Of a stretch of DNA of 64,000 nt, positions 28,897 to 42,100 are shown piece by piece. The notes below the pieces were generated by a model. The model was not told the DNA's origin. It ran no database searches and saw only the letters and a list, made by a program, of their open reading frames with translations. The stretch's first letter is position 1; each line of letters begins with the position of its first letter. The stretch is from Balanoglossus misakiensis. Lineage: Eukaryota > Hemichordata. The position numbers were made by a program, and so were the translations under genes. The stretch lies in contig CM082584.2 in NCBI GenBank assembly GCA_040954595.2, positions 12,648,001 to 12,712,000 of the forward strand. Direction: 5' to 3'.

Positions 28897-31800
28897 ATGA
28901 ATATACAAAGCTATCCAACAAATCAAGTCTCCAAATTTCTGATAGCCTCCCAGAAATCTGTCCCCAATATCATCAAATTACCATGTGGGTTGCATTTTGT
29001 GAGAGACCCAGATATGTCGGGATACTATTGTCTTGGATTCATTGTGTTTGGACTTAGCTATGGAATGTTTGTCATTCCATACTTGGTTGTGATTCCTATG
29101 TACCTGCAAGGCCAGATTGGACATTTCATAGTAATAGGTAAGTAAACGTACGGCCAGATCAGGCAACTCATCAGCAATATGTACATGGAGGAAGAGCATT
29201 CGTAACATGATTGCAAGTATCATGCATTTTTAGCTCCTCATTCACAGTGCAATGCTGAGGCCAGACTTGTGCCGTATCAGGGTTTTGCCCCAACATGGCA
29301 TTCTCGCAGGTTCATGAACTGGCACCTTGGTGTAAATCAGTACAACAAGGTATCTCTCCTTTGCCAGATGCCATTTGAATCCAATCTGATATGGCTTACT
29401 GTTGGTCTGCTTTGTCCCTACGATCTGGCGTCTATCTTTGTATGTCAAGGACTGTGGGGAAAGGCATACCTTGATCCAATCACCTTGGACGGTGTTTTCA
29501 GGAGTTGTCTTTCAACGCCTCTGACTTTCATCGTTTACTTCAACTGTACATCTTGTAAATTATCCCACAAAGAATGATTAATGATGTCATCGTCTGCAAA
29601 TGTTGCATACTCTGGTTCATGATCTGCAATGAAATACAAGGTCCTGCATGAGGGCTGAGTCTTATCAAAGGTGCATGCATGGTCACATATGCAAATGTAG
29701 TCAAAGTCACCATGGAAACTACAGATTTAGCCAATCAAACAGACACAGATGCATGTTCATTCCCTTTCTTCTGCAAAATATTCCTTAAGACTTGCGAACG
29801 TGTCTTTTCACAATTTGTGCTGAATAACTAGAATCTCTAATGATTATTTTTAAAATATTAAAACATTTTTTCTATCCTCAGGTTATTTTACAAGTGCAAT
29901 ATGTACTTTGGTGTCACTTTTCCGAGCAGCTACCAGTGATCCTGGCCGAATATCCATGGATCTCAGACCGGCAGAGGCAGGTGAGTGCAGCAAAATGCTA
30001 GGAGATGTAGGAATCTTTCATTTATTGTTTGATTACTAGTTATGGATAAACACCCTGAAATTCCTTTCAGATGCATTTATTTTCTTCCTTATTTCGCAGA
30101 TGAAATAAATTGGACCCACTGTCAGAAATGTTTCATTCAGCGGCCAGTAAACTCGCATCATTGTAGGCGGTGTGGACAGTGTGTTCGATTAATGGACCAT
30201 CATTGCCCATGGTAGGTACAATACATGTATATATCATTGTGGCTAGCTTTTTTTAACCCTTTCTCTACCATGGTCCAGTCCAAAACCTATTGATTTCTAT
30301 GGTAAGATTGGACCTCTAAAGAGGGAACTGGGGGTGAAAGGGGTTAAAATGAATGAATGATGCGCTGACCATCATTTGCTTGTTTTCGCAGGATTAACAA
30401 TTGTGTTGGAGAGGACAATAAGTGGATATTTGTGCTACTGGTTTTCTATGGCGCCCTCTTGAGTTTCATAGCTTTGATTTTGATCATCTGCCATTTCTAC
30501 TTCTTCGATCCGTGCCAGGAGGACATTTGTGATAAGGTGTGCAGTAGGCTACTGATTATGCTAAGATTTTTTTTATGAGCAGTCTGAGAGAAATGAGAAC
30601 ATTACCACTGTAAATAAAGTGTTCTCATGTAACGCTGTGTGAATTTGTTTCTCCCAGCCCAAGACACAAATGATGTTGCACATATTTTGACACACACTTG
30701 AAACATGGATCTCATTTCTTTATTTTTCTCATTTCAATTTTAGAGTACTTTCCTGTTTCGACATACGCGATGGTTCATGTATTTGGCGTTTATCCTAGAC
30801 ATCACATTATTATTGATATGTTCAACTCAATTTCTTACACAAGTTGCCAATATATACCTGGTAAGTTGGTCTCTTTTAATACCCCCAAAGTTTACTACAA
30901 GTGGGATTATCAAAGTTCTCAGTGAACATGACATTTCTTAGTAAGGCTGACATTCCAGCAGATGCAAAGTGAGGACTTTTGATCCTTTGTGATCGTGTGT
31001 CTATTAAACTAAAATTCACCACACTCCATTCTTTGCAGAACCGAACAACTTTAGAACAAATCATCGAAGCATCTCAATACTACAATTACGGTCAACATGG
31101 TCTTCAAGAAGAGTAAGTATTCGCAGAGTAAATGCACAGTGTAACTCTAATAAGTACTACGATTATGACAGACAGTTCATACGAACTTGCCTTTGCAGCC
31201 ATAAGTAGAGTAAGTCGTCTGCAGGATTTAATGTCCATTTATGTTTAGAAAATTAGAACATGACATTTCTGTGGCAGGTCCACATTACCCCTGACTATCA
31301 CAAGGTTGTTTTGAGTTTTTTTTCTTTTGAGATAACAAGTGATGACATATTTTGTCATGGTATCGTAACTCTAGCCTTGTGATTGTTTTCAACAGGTGTG
31401 TGTCTGGGACACTGATCTTATTTTGTGGGCGTTGTTTATAAGAGTCGACTTTTTTCCCATCTTCCTGAAAGATAAAAGTTGTTCAGCATTCTGCATTTAT
31501 ATCAAGATGTTGTGAAGAGAGTGTGTAAGCACATATAACTGTGCCAAGTGAATCATTTTGTGACGGTTTTTTTGCGCTTCTTATCGCTGGCGACATTCCA
31601 AAAGCGCGGTATGGTATTTGGCGTCATGAAATGTTATTCGCTCCGAACTTTTATGCGTGCAGGTATTTAGCTACGTGCGGCGGAGTCCAGTTCCATCTTG
31701 GTGTAGACTGGAGAAATGTGATTGAGTGCAATTAATTAATTAATGGATTGATTGATTGATTGTGCATGGCTCCTGCTTTTGCAAGTGTGTCCTTTGGTTA

Positions 31801-33246
31801 GTAATGAACACCAGTGGGCATATGCAAGTGCAATTAGACTTGACTAGGCCTCTCACAGTTTGCTGTTAGTTAGAATGCAACTTCATTTGCATGGCAATGG
31901 TGATTTCTTAGCTGGATATTCCAGCACTGATCAACAGAGTCTTTAATCTTTGTGCTTCGGCACTCACTACTAGTTCTCCACAGTCATCGGTGACAATCTA
32001 CAGCAAAGGAATAAAAATATCAAAGCGCATTCGATGTGGGTCATTGTCACTTTAGATGACTAGCAACCCATGTTCTCTGGACAACGTCAGGAAATTTGCG
32101 TATTATGATCACTGTGCAGGTGTTGGTTGATAATCTGATTGATTGCTTTGATATCTTACTCCTGTCAACATCATCTAAAATTTCAGCGTGGCGGTGTTTA
32201 TGTACGTGCGACCAGACAGCCACAGGTGCAGGGATAAAGTCATGTATTCTGAACAGCATAAGCATGCCAAGTATTTGGGGAGTTGGTCTATCTCAATGGG
32301 AGAGTATAGTCAACGTAAATTATGATCTTTCAAATGTGTGATATGACATCAACTTAGCTGAGAGTACCCCCTGAGTTTGTATTTTCCTTTGTGCCCAGTT
32401 TCTGATATGGCTCCACATTTATGCATCTACATAAAACACTTTTTATCTTGTCACAAAGTTTTTAAGCAAAAAGGACCCGTCTGAAAGTTGTACCCCTAGT
32501 GTTGCAGTCATCTCTCTTCCCCTCCTCTCAATTTGTCTGACAACCTTTTTCTTTTAAACTTGCTTAGTACACGGCCTGATATTTTCTGACATTTGCACAT
32601 GTGTTTGACAATCCTTCACTTTGTACAATCAGAAATGCTTCTGAAAGAAAGCAGGAATCTGGTCACTATGCCCTTGACAATTATGTTCAGCCTATGATCA
32701 GAAATTGCTATGACATCACGAGTGTATAATACATAGGAAGTGTGACATTAGTGGTTGACCTTTTTCTATCATGCAGCTGATGTCTAAGATCTTTTAGATG
32801 TAATTTTTAAAAGCTGAAAGGGTTTTGCCTCAAGGTCTCTCAATCAAAAAGTCAGTTTGGCAGCTGATGTCTCTGAATTTTTGTCTATGAAGTGTGGTCA
32901 AAAAGCTTTGCGCCCTCTAGAGGCCAGTTGAATTTCTGTGGGCTGGTGAGATGTGAGATAGTCTGGTCTCCTGGTCTCCCCATTCCCACTGCTGGCCGCG
33001 CTACATGAGATTCGCCATATGAGTGTCCACAAATGCCATTTGATTGGCATCTTGTCCTCACACACTTCTCCATTTGATTCATTTTGCAGAGAGCCGAAAC
33101 ATTCTCATGGACAAAGCCAAATCTCAGCGTACGACTCCTTCAAGAGTGTCTGGGGAGGTGGAACAGCCTGGTGTTGGGTAAATCCATTCAGGAGGAGACG
33201 GGCCACACCACAATATGTGTACAATGACCATCTGTTGAATGTGTAG
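28897..33246 (+). CDS. ZDHHC21: DHHC palmitoyltransferase, ZDHHC21-like
   Basis: Protein S-acyltransferase of the Golgi/plasma membrane class. Coding exons: 28897-29137, 29882-29980, 30100-30211, 30392-30536, 30744-30860, 31039-31112, 33090-33246; 945 nt, 314 aa, phase kept at each junction. The Cys-rich domain has CQKC, HHCRRCGQC and DHHCPW (DHHC at 146-149, Cys149 catalytic), then INNCVGEDNKW. Four membrane segments lie near 43-70, 77-97, 163-188 and 207-236, with the active site between the second and third on the cytosolic side. The DPGR motif and TTLE (TTxE) motif are present. LHFVRDPD near the N-terminus, GEDN-x-W and the C-terminal NPFRRRR match vertebrate ZDHHC21. The N-terminus is about 35 residues longer than in human ZDHHC21; a later start is possible, but MNIQSYP is the first Met of the frame. 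Confidence 0.93.
30253..30347. mobile_element. TTAA-bounded palindromic MITE, full copy A (95 bp)
   Basis: Starts TTAACCCTTTC, ends GTGAAAGGGGTTAA, with inner arms GGTCCAGTCC / GGACC. TTAA at both ends suggests a piggyBac-type target. Located in an intron of the ZDHHC21-like gene. The same sequence recurs at 39546 and, reversed, at 47152. Confidence 0.75.
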
Positions 33247-35750
33247 CCACCTCCAGGAATAGTGCCTCTCTCCATGCACCGGTAATGGTGCCATCGAGAG
33301 TGGAATTTTGTCCATAAAGTAGACAACTGTCAGATCAGTTCCACTTGGCAAGAAAGCTTTGATTTTCACAATCCTGGGACTGATTTTTAAGGAACTTGTA
33401 TGATATGAAACAAAAATTAATAATTGACAGAAATTTATACATTAGAGGTAATTATACAAAACAAACCTGAGTGTTTTTTTAAACAAGAACGTTCTTAAAG
33501 TATTGAAGAAGCTGGTTATAAACACAGACAATTTACAATCATTGTTTTACAATGAATACATTTATATTATACTAGAAGCATTTCATTATTGTGTGCTTAT
33601 CTTTGAGGAAGTCATTGATCCTACAAGGAATGTTTGATACTACTGTATTTTGATCGCAAAGCAAGTTATTTTGTGAGAAAGTTTTGCAAAAGAACACTAA
33701 CTACCGTAAAGGACTGCTTTTATAGCGCCCTCGTTAACGTTGTGGGGGTAATTATTCACTTGTAGAGGGCGCTCGTCCAGACCGAAACTTAGGAAATTTA
33801 CAGATGTATTTTTTTCTCGAAGACACCAGTGAAACTAATCATCATTGTACTTAACCTACTGCCCGAATTAAGTAAAATCATGTGAATTAATTGAATGTCG
33901 AATTGGTATCTTGCTTATGTAGATGGTAGCATTGCTGTAGTTAGGATTGCTAAATTATTGAAAGTTATTTTAACCATTTATTAGTTTCCAGCAAAGTGAC
34001 CGCCTTCAAGTTCACCATGGCAGCAGATGGGGTCACAATTTAGAGAAAAATTAGTAATTCAGCAATAAAAATATTTTGTACACAACATTTAAGTTTGTAA
34101 ACTCTTTTCTGCCTGAAATTTGGTCTGAAATGGCATGATTTCATAAATAAAACAAATCAACTTTGAAAACCTGACATGCTTTTGGTGGCTTTTTGAGTGT
34201 GTTTGTCTCCAGATGTCAAAACACAATGGCCAAATGCCCACCAATCCCTATAAACTGGTTAAAACCCTATAGTTTCTACTTAGCAACTGCATGGAGTTCA
34301 TCACATCAGTGAACTCACATTTGGAAAATCACAAGTTGAAAAGGTGACCACTGGAATCCAAGACACTTGTTGATATGTTGTTGAAAAACTTCAAGGTCAG
34401 TAACAGTGGACCCATTCAATTGTGTAGCATTTGCGTAGGTTGCCGGTAAAATTTATGTCAATAGGCCGACCCTACTTGGAGATTGCTGTCCCGGCATTCA
34501 GGCCGGGTGTGGTACATACACAGCTAAAGTACACCGGGGTTCTGCCCACCTCTTGGGTTCTGTCACCACTGTCACAACTCGACAGCTCACTTTCTTGTAG
34601 TTGAGATTCCATAATTCATAACTTTGATCAGAAATACACACAATTAAACTTAGATATGAACTTCTCCAGCTTTCCAGTGATTTTGAAACGGACACTTTTG
34701 ACTGTCGTGAAACTGACTAGGCCAGTGTGTGCGTGGAAGGTATTGTGCAGGTGCTTGTTGCCATAGTAATCAACGCTACACCGTCGTGACTTGTCATGCA
34801 ACGGGCGCGGGTTTTTGAGGTTTTCGTTTGCTGAGCCAGTCATGCAATTTCATGTCGAAACACGTCCTTATACGTAATTACAAAATCCGGGTAACAAGCA
34901 CTGGCTCGGTACGCAAACATACACCTGCTGGCTCTGCCTGCCACGGGAAATTTTTATTCACAATCACAGCGCGTTTAAAAATGGTCAAATTAACATATAA
35001 TGCCGGGCTCTCTTCCAAACCACGGCTTCCTGTTTACGAAAAAGCAACTTGCCATATCTTTGGTTGGAAATAGATTAGCTGCTCCATTGTTGTGCAACTG
35101 TTCGGAATTTTGCGCAGAAAGTTACGCATTGGGCTGGGAAACATGTCATTGACCACTCATGACGTGCATTCAGCTTACGAAAAGTTTATTTTTGCTGCAG
35201 ATAATGGTGAAATTGACAGTATATATAGTGGGCGTGGTTAAGTACGCACGCCTACATTGGCTCACTGCCAAAAAACATGATTTTGTATTTGCGCGGCTTT
35301 CGCGGGAATCGCACATGTGCGTGCTCAACTCATATGATTCTGACGGTTTTATTTCTCTATTACGATACTTATGCAGTTATGTATTTGTATTAACGCATAA
35401 AAATAAAATGACATCTCGTGGCGTCACATGAATCTTATCCTCAAATGGCCAATCCAGTATACTATCCAACCGAGATCTCCTGGTACCGGTTTAGAGCCAG
35501 AGAAAAACAGCTGTTTCAGTAGAGCTAGCTCATTGCAAATAAACACGGTTGAAGTCCTATTCATTTCATATGCTAGGAAGAATTTCCTTCCCCATTTTTT
35601 CTCTTTCGCAAATATGCTGTGATCTTTCGCACAGATCGAAGGATTGTGTTTCAGAGCGATCATTTGGACACGTCATGAGCTAACGAACTTAATTCTGCTC
35701 ATCTCCCCCAGTTAGCGCCGGTGAGAATAACGGGACGCAAATGTAAACAA
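33247..35750. other. 3' flank of the ZDHHC21-like gene and upstream region of NFI
   Basis: No supported gene. AATAAA motifs near 34063 and 34146 could end the ZDHHC21-like transcript. An inverted pair of CTCF-like cores (AGCGCCCTC at 33724-33732, GAGGGCGCT at 33765-33773) faces inward across a 32-base spacer. Confidence 0.45.
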
Positions 35751-35775
35751 AGTGATCAACGCCTTAATTCTTCTT

Positions 35776-35855
35776 TCATTGGCGCCCGACTCACACTGCC
35801 AATCAAATATTATAATAACGGAACGGTTCGTTTAGTGCCAACTCTGATTGGCTAG
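35776..35855 (+). promoter_or_regulatory. CCAAT-box cluster upstream of NFI
   Basis: Three CCAAT pentamers in 75 bp: inverted at 35778-35782, forward at 35799-35803, inverted at 35847-35851, all 285-360 bp before the NFI start codon. The spacing is typical of NF-Y-bound promoters. No TATA box seen. Confidence 0.35.
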
Positions 35856-36135
35856 GCGAACGATTGACATGCAAATTAGGTCACGGGAATCAACAACAAG
35901 GAGGAAAACAAAAGATTGCAACGCATACAACATTATTCTTACTACGCCATCAAGGAAGAGCTAAATAGTGGTCACTTCCAGCCCGATTTTTCGGAAATCG
36001 GGCCAACTGATCGCGAGCCAGTTGGACAGAATCGCCGTGTTATGTCTGAACTTTGAATCGACAGTGAATTCAGGAGCTCGATCGCATAATATGCGCTGAA
36101 ACATCGCATCTAAAAATAGTTGAAGTGAACATAAT

Positions 36136-39100
36136 ATGGCGATGGTGAGTACCCTGTATAGTAAATGTATATTTTATGAACGTAAAATTCGTCCGTTGCA
36201 ACCAAAAAAATTCTGTAGTTGCGATCGCTGAGAGCTGTATCGATATATTTTGGGACAGAACGTTTCGGTGTATCTCGTTGTTTACACATGTGATGTATTT
36301 TGGGCGATTTGCCCAATTTTGGGACCGTATTGCTCGGGAAAGCGGAGGTTCATTGAAGGTCATTCGACACGACTTGCCGGTACGTTGGTGATGACCGCGA
36401 CTGGTATGAACGACATATCGACTGTGATCAAAACATAAGGGATAGCGCTGCGGCAACTGATTGAACCACAGATCTCACATCTAATATCTAGCAGCATATC
36501 TGATTAATGACAATATTTTTACCAGAAACTCGCATATTTAAGGATAATTGTGATCACTGTGAAAATAAATGTTGATTTCTAATTTTTGACAAATGTGTAT
36601 TTCAATATTCCAGGATGAATTCCATCCTTTTATCGAAGCGTTACTCCCCCACGTGAAATCCTTTTCATACACATGGTTCAACCTTCAAGCCAGGAAGAGA
36701 AAATACTTCAAGAAACACGAAAAACGTATGTCCCCTGATGAGGAACGTCAAACCAAGGAAGAGTTAATCAACGAAAAGCCGGAGGTGAAACAAAAATGGG
36801 CGTCTCGGTTGCTGGCCAAACTTCGCAAGGACATACGACCCGAATGTCGAGAGGACTTTGTGTTAAGTGTGACAGGAAAGAAACCTCCTATGTGTGTACT
36901 GAGTAACCCCGATCAGAAGGGGAAAATCAGACGAATTGACTGTCTACGCCAAGCCGACAAAGTTTGGCGGTTAGACTTAGTAATGGTAGTTCTTTTCAAG
37001 GCAATACCACTCGAGAGTACAGACGGCGAGAGACTTGTCAAATCACATACGTGTTCGAACGCGGCGTTATGCGTACAGCCACAGCACATCAGCGTCTCGG
37101 TGAGAGAGCTGGACTTGTTTCTCGCCAATTTCATAATGCAAGCCCCGGGAACAGGTGAGTGGCCGGTTTCAGTTTAAAAGTCTCGTCTTTTTAATAAAGT
37201 GATGTCGTGTGCGACTTTGCCCTGCCGGTACAACTGTAACAATTTATTGGCGGTATTCATGTACGTACATGCCCCGTGCCCATCGTCGCCCCCATTGTGC
37301 AAAGTCTTTGTGTTATCACAGCATTTTTTTACCCCAAGGAGTTAGATTTTTTTTTTTTTGCCGGGCCAACGCAGTGAAGTGAAACAGGAACCCTCCATAA
37401 AAATGACAAAATGGTCACTTTGTACTGATAACGTACATTTTAGGAGTTCCGAGGAATGGAAGAAGGTTCTGTGAGAAAAAAATTAAGTAATGATATAGAC
37501 TGTTGGCCACCTGGCATTAATGGAACTTTTGTGCTTTATCAAGTTTGAAAGGAGTTTTAAAATTGCGAAAAAAGGACGAAATGGCATTTCAAACACTTTC
37601 TTTTCCATCTAAGACTGCAGAAGTGTGAAAATTATAAATTTCATTAAATTAAAACCTCAAGAAGATTTCATGCATATTGGGAAGGGTTTCTGCAGGTCAT
37701 GTGACAATAGCTTAAATCAACTGTTGTCAACTTCAAAGAAATGTGAAATCTTTATTAAGAGACTTAAAGAGACAACTAGCACTATGCAAAGGTGTCTGAA
37801 ACTAAAGTAAGCAGAAAACAAAGAGTATTGTTATCTGTTTTGACATTCAAGGACACATCCCCATGGATGCCCCACTCTGAGACAACACTGTTGTGTTTGC
37901 TGAGACAAAAAAAGTAATGGCGGCTCCTTAAAGAAGTTCCCAAGGATTAATTCTGAATGGTGTGGTGATATTTTACATTCAGGCGGCCAGACACTGCATT
38001 TGGAACATGTCAGAACAGAGTGGTTTTTAAAAGATAAGTTGGGAGATTGTTAGGTTGCAATCAAGTGACAGATTATAAGTACTGTAGTAATTTAAGACAA
38101 ATATATGGCACTACTATATTGCTACACCCAGTACTATGTCTAGACATGCGGTTTTGGCACAAAATGAGTTTGAATTTTGCCAAAATTGAAAGTAAAACTG
38201 AGTAAGCTTTCACTTCCAATCCTGGCTATGCAGGCCAACTTTTATGCCCCAATTTTAGGGGGTTAGTAGGTCACACTACCCACTGCCAACAAAGGGAAGC
38301 CCTCTCTATGTGTTCAAGCATTAATTTGTAAATAGAAGTAGGCAAGTGTCCAAAAAGAGAGAGAATTGTCTACAGGAAACAATTCTGGCCCAGTCAGGAA
38401 GGATGCCAAGAATTGTCAGGGCATCCCCCAGTTGAACAATTGAAAGTTGGCAGGTCTTCACAATTACCTGGGCTGAATTGGGACATAGGAAGGTAAACTC
38501 CTGAGGCAGAAGTGGTTGTGCTGCCGACCAAGTTTGAGATAGTAAAGCTCACTATGGGCCCGACAAACAGACGCACTGTGTGTATTTTGTCTTCATAGCT
38601 GGTTTCCAGGAGGGGGTACCACAGGAACGGTTGTGGTTAATATTTTACTTTACCGACCTTGTGATCATAGATATGCACACACACAGCCAGAAGGCAGGGC
38701 TTGGGTTGTAATCCTTCTGCCGACAAAATGCTGTAAATGTCAGTGTCGCAAAGGAAGACATCCATTCATCGTATCACATTCGCCACAAAGCTTGAGAAAT
38801 CTCAAGGAAAGCATTGTGCCCCATTTGCTAGCTACGTGCCCAAGGAAAGGAACCCAATGATGAATATGCTCAAACTACCAAACAGAAGAGTGCACCATTC
38901 GAAGCATATCCGTGAAGTGTTTACGGTATGCGAAGTACGATAAATGGCAGAGTGCAGTGTACAGATGAGGTTCTCTCGTCATCTGTGTTTTCAAGTTTTC
39001 AGTTGAAACGCGATACTGTTTTCCGCGGTTGTGTTTCGCTTCTTTCTAGCAATCATAGTGCATCGACCGGAGATGAATGAATCGGGAGCCAATCAGGCGC

Positions 39101-42100
39101 GTTTTCGGCCCTCGTGTGTGATGTACGTTTATGCCCTGACGTTTGTTACGAGATGTTGGGTTTCGCAGTGCTTTATGGGATGAGAGAAATGATACTGCCC
39201 ATAAATGTGTGTGTTTGTGTGAGAGAGGGCATTTGCCTTTGCCACTGAACTACTTCTCGCCACACGAGTCTTCACGTGCACATGACAACCGAAAGCCTCT
39301 CCTGTACAACCAAAAACCAGTGACTGACAACAGTGACATTTTTGGACTAGTAAATATTCAAATCAAATCAAGTACCAGCGAGCATTTAACTACTATCCTT
39401 TTAAATTTCAAAAGAAACATACGGTAATAAAAGTTGGCCGTTTTTTGCCTTTAAAAAGTGGAAGAATGGTATTGGTGTTGCTGAGTCTTAAAGATCTTTT
39501 GTGAGAGTGTTAACATCTGAATAGTAACAATCCAATTGATATCTTTTAACCCTTTCACCACCATGGTTCAGTCCAAGCCCATTGTTTTCTATGGTAAGGT
39601 TGGACCTGAGGGTGAATTAAAGGGTTAAATCTTGGTCCAGAGGAACTCTGGACTTGTTTCTGTGAACATCATGAAAGCTGAATAGGACTTTATCTGTGTG
39701 GGTGTATAGTCCTTTCAGATTTCCAATTCACATTCTTTGTGTGACAAGTTACACCCACATTCTGTCAACTGTATCCTCCAAAACATACATGTACTACTGT
39801 GTCTCCGTTGAGCCACTGGTACATGCATTTTGAGGGTGTTGATCATGCTACTTCCAGTTGCCATGGTAACAGATGTTCATTTGTTCACCCAGTGTGTATC
39901 AGGAATTTGGAAAGACCCGAGAAGTTCAGTATCCCAACAGAAAGCTGCAGATTTGTGAAGGAAGTAGTTATAAAATCAGTATTGAGAGATAAGGAAATGA
40001 CATAAGGAAATAAAAAGAATATATTTGTTTCAGTTATCTGTTGGAATGTAGTCACGAGAACAAAAAATTGAACAATAGTAATTGTGGGTAGAATGTCAAA
40101 ATTACTTTTAAAAAAAATCAGTTGATTCATACAAGTTCAAAAAGAGGAACTGTTTGACAAATTATGTCCAGCAGAATATATCTAGCAACTGGAGACACAA
40201 CTGGTGACGTGAGTCATTTCCTGTTTAGAGAGCATTTTCTGAGAGAGGTGTACATCCCGTCCCATCAAGTGTTGAGTTTCACCTGAATTCTTGAAAGAAT
40301 GACACAGCAGAAGAGAGATAATTATACCACATGACTAAGTGAGAGATCAGCTGAGCTGTGAACAACTGTATGATGACAAAGCTGTATGACTACACAGTCA
40401 CGAGAGTTGACTGGCAGTTTTTTTATAGACATCTGAACTGAGCATGCTCAGAATCAAAAAGGTTTATCATCTTCAGGAATGACAAAGAACACTAAATTAA
40501 AAAGTGATTAGTCTCCGGAATGGTTTTGATGTCATGATTAAGTTGAAATGGCACACATTGATCTTCATTATTTAAAAGCATTTAGGAACATTTATAAGTG
40601 TATTTATTGTATATGGCCTCTGCATATAACTGTATTAATACCCATCTGCCTGAAGTGTTCTGCTGCTTGTTGGGTGTGACAAAGTACGCTTTCATTTCAA
40701 CTTTAAAACAAAAACAAACTATTTTAGTCAAACGTTAATGATTATTGATGATAAGATATTGTTCTTTACATACCGGTAAGTGTCAATCATGAAACTTGTC
40801 AATATAAGATGGACTGGGGTCATAGGTCATTGGAGGTGACAAGAGAGGTCAACTCCTGCAGATAAACTCTGAAGCTGGTGAGATAATACACCCAGCGCCT
40901 ACTGTCACACATCTGTAGATAAGATTTTTATCAGTTTTTGTTTCAGTAACAACTGTTGTGACATGAATACAATGTATTAATAATGACAAATTTTGTAATG
41001 TGTCTTGAAAATCTGGCAAGCAATTTGCGTGAAGTTATTGCTCTTTCATGATGTAGATGTTTAGATTATTTATTCGTGGGCGCATGTGAATTAACGTTAG
41101 ATCAATAAAGAAAGTGAAAATTTTTAATTCATAATTGATACGGCTGATGATGTAACCCAACCAAAATAGGTGAAAACAGGAAGTTCAGGCTGCTTTAAAG
41201 GCATTTGCTGGAGCTCCTCCTATCTAGGCTTTTCATTGTTTTGAATACAGAACAAAGTTTACCCTATAAAAAGCCGAGCTTGTGAGATAATGTTATGATA
41301 TCAAGCAAGGCTAAAAAGGTGTAGTTTTAGGGGAGTTTGACAATTGCACATCTGTATATCAACTCAAGGTTATATCTGACATATTCTGTGCCATAGAAAC
41401 TATTACTGGTACAGTGACTATTGGTGATAAGAAAGTCAAATATACCGACTAAATGTAATAGCTTACAGATGTTTGTCAAGTGATCTGGCTTGAATAGCAG
41501 ATGACCTTGTAAATTCTATTGTAAATCTGCAAGGTTTATATCCTCATTACGACGAAATTCTATTCAGTCATAGAGCATTAACAACATTCAAATCCTCTCA
41601 AAATCCTCTCTAATTTTATCAGTCAGTAGTATTCAAGCTTTTTTGTAGTGGCAGATTTAAAAAAAAAATTAGATTGGAAAAACATTTTAAACAGATTGTG
41701 CACATAATTTCTGTGTTGAGAAGCTAAATACTTATATCTGTTTAGGACCTGACAAGAACAGACAGGCTGAATAAAAATTAGCCCAAAGTTCCAGCTGGTG
41801 GAGTGTCAAGAATTTCATATTCAGGAGACATACAACAATAAATAAATTCAGTGCGGCCAGCCACACAACAGCTGACAGTGAAGGTCACCACATGGCATTA
41901 TTGCTTGGCGTGATGTCATAATTTTGAAGGGAAAAAAGGTTTCTGTCCTGTAGCTGTGTCAAAAAACTCAACCAGGGTAAGAGATTATTTAAATTTAGTT
42001 AGGTTAGGTAGGTGTACTATCACAACCCCCCTCAACGACATAGTCCATTTGATTGATGTGATGCTCTGAATGTTCGTAATGTCGCAGCAGGTGTAATGGT

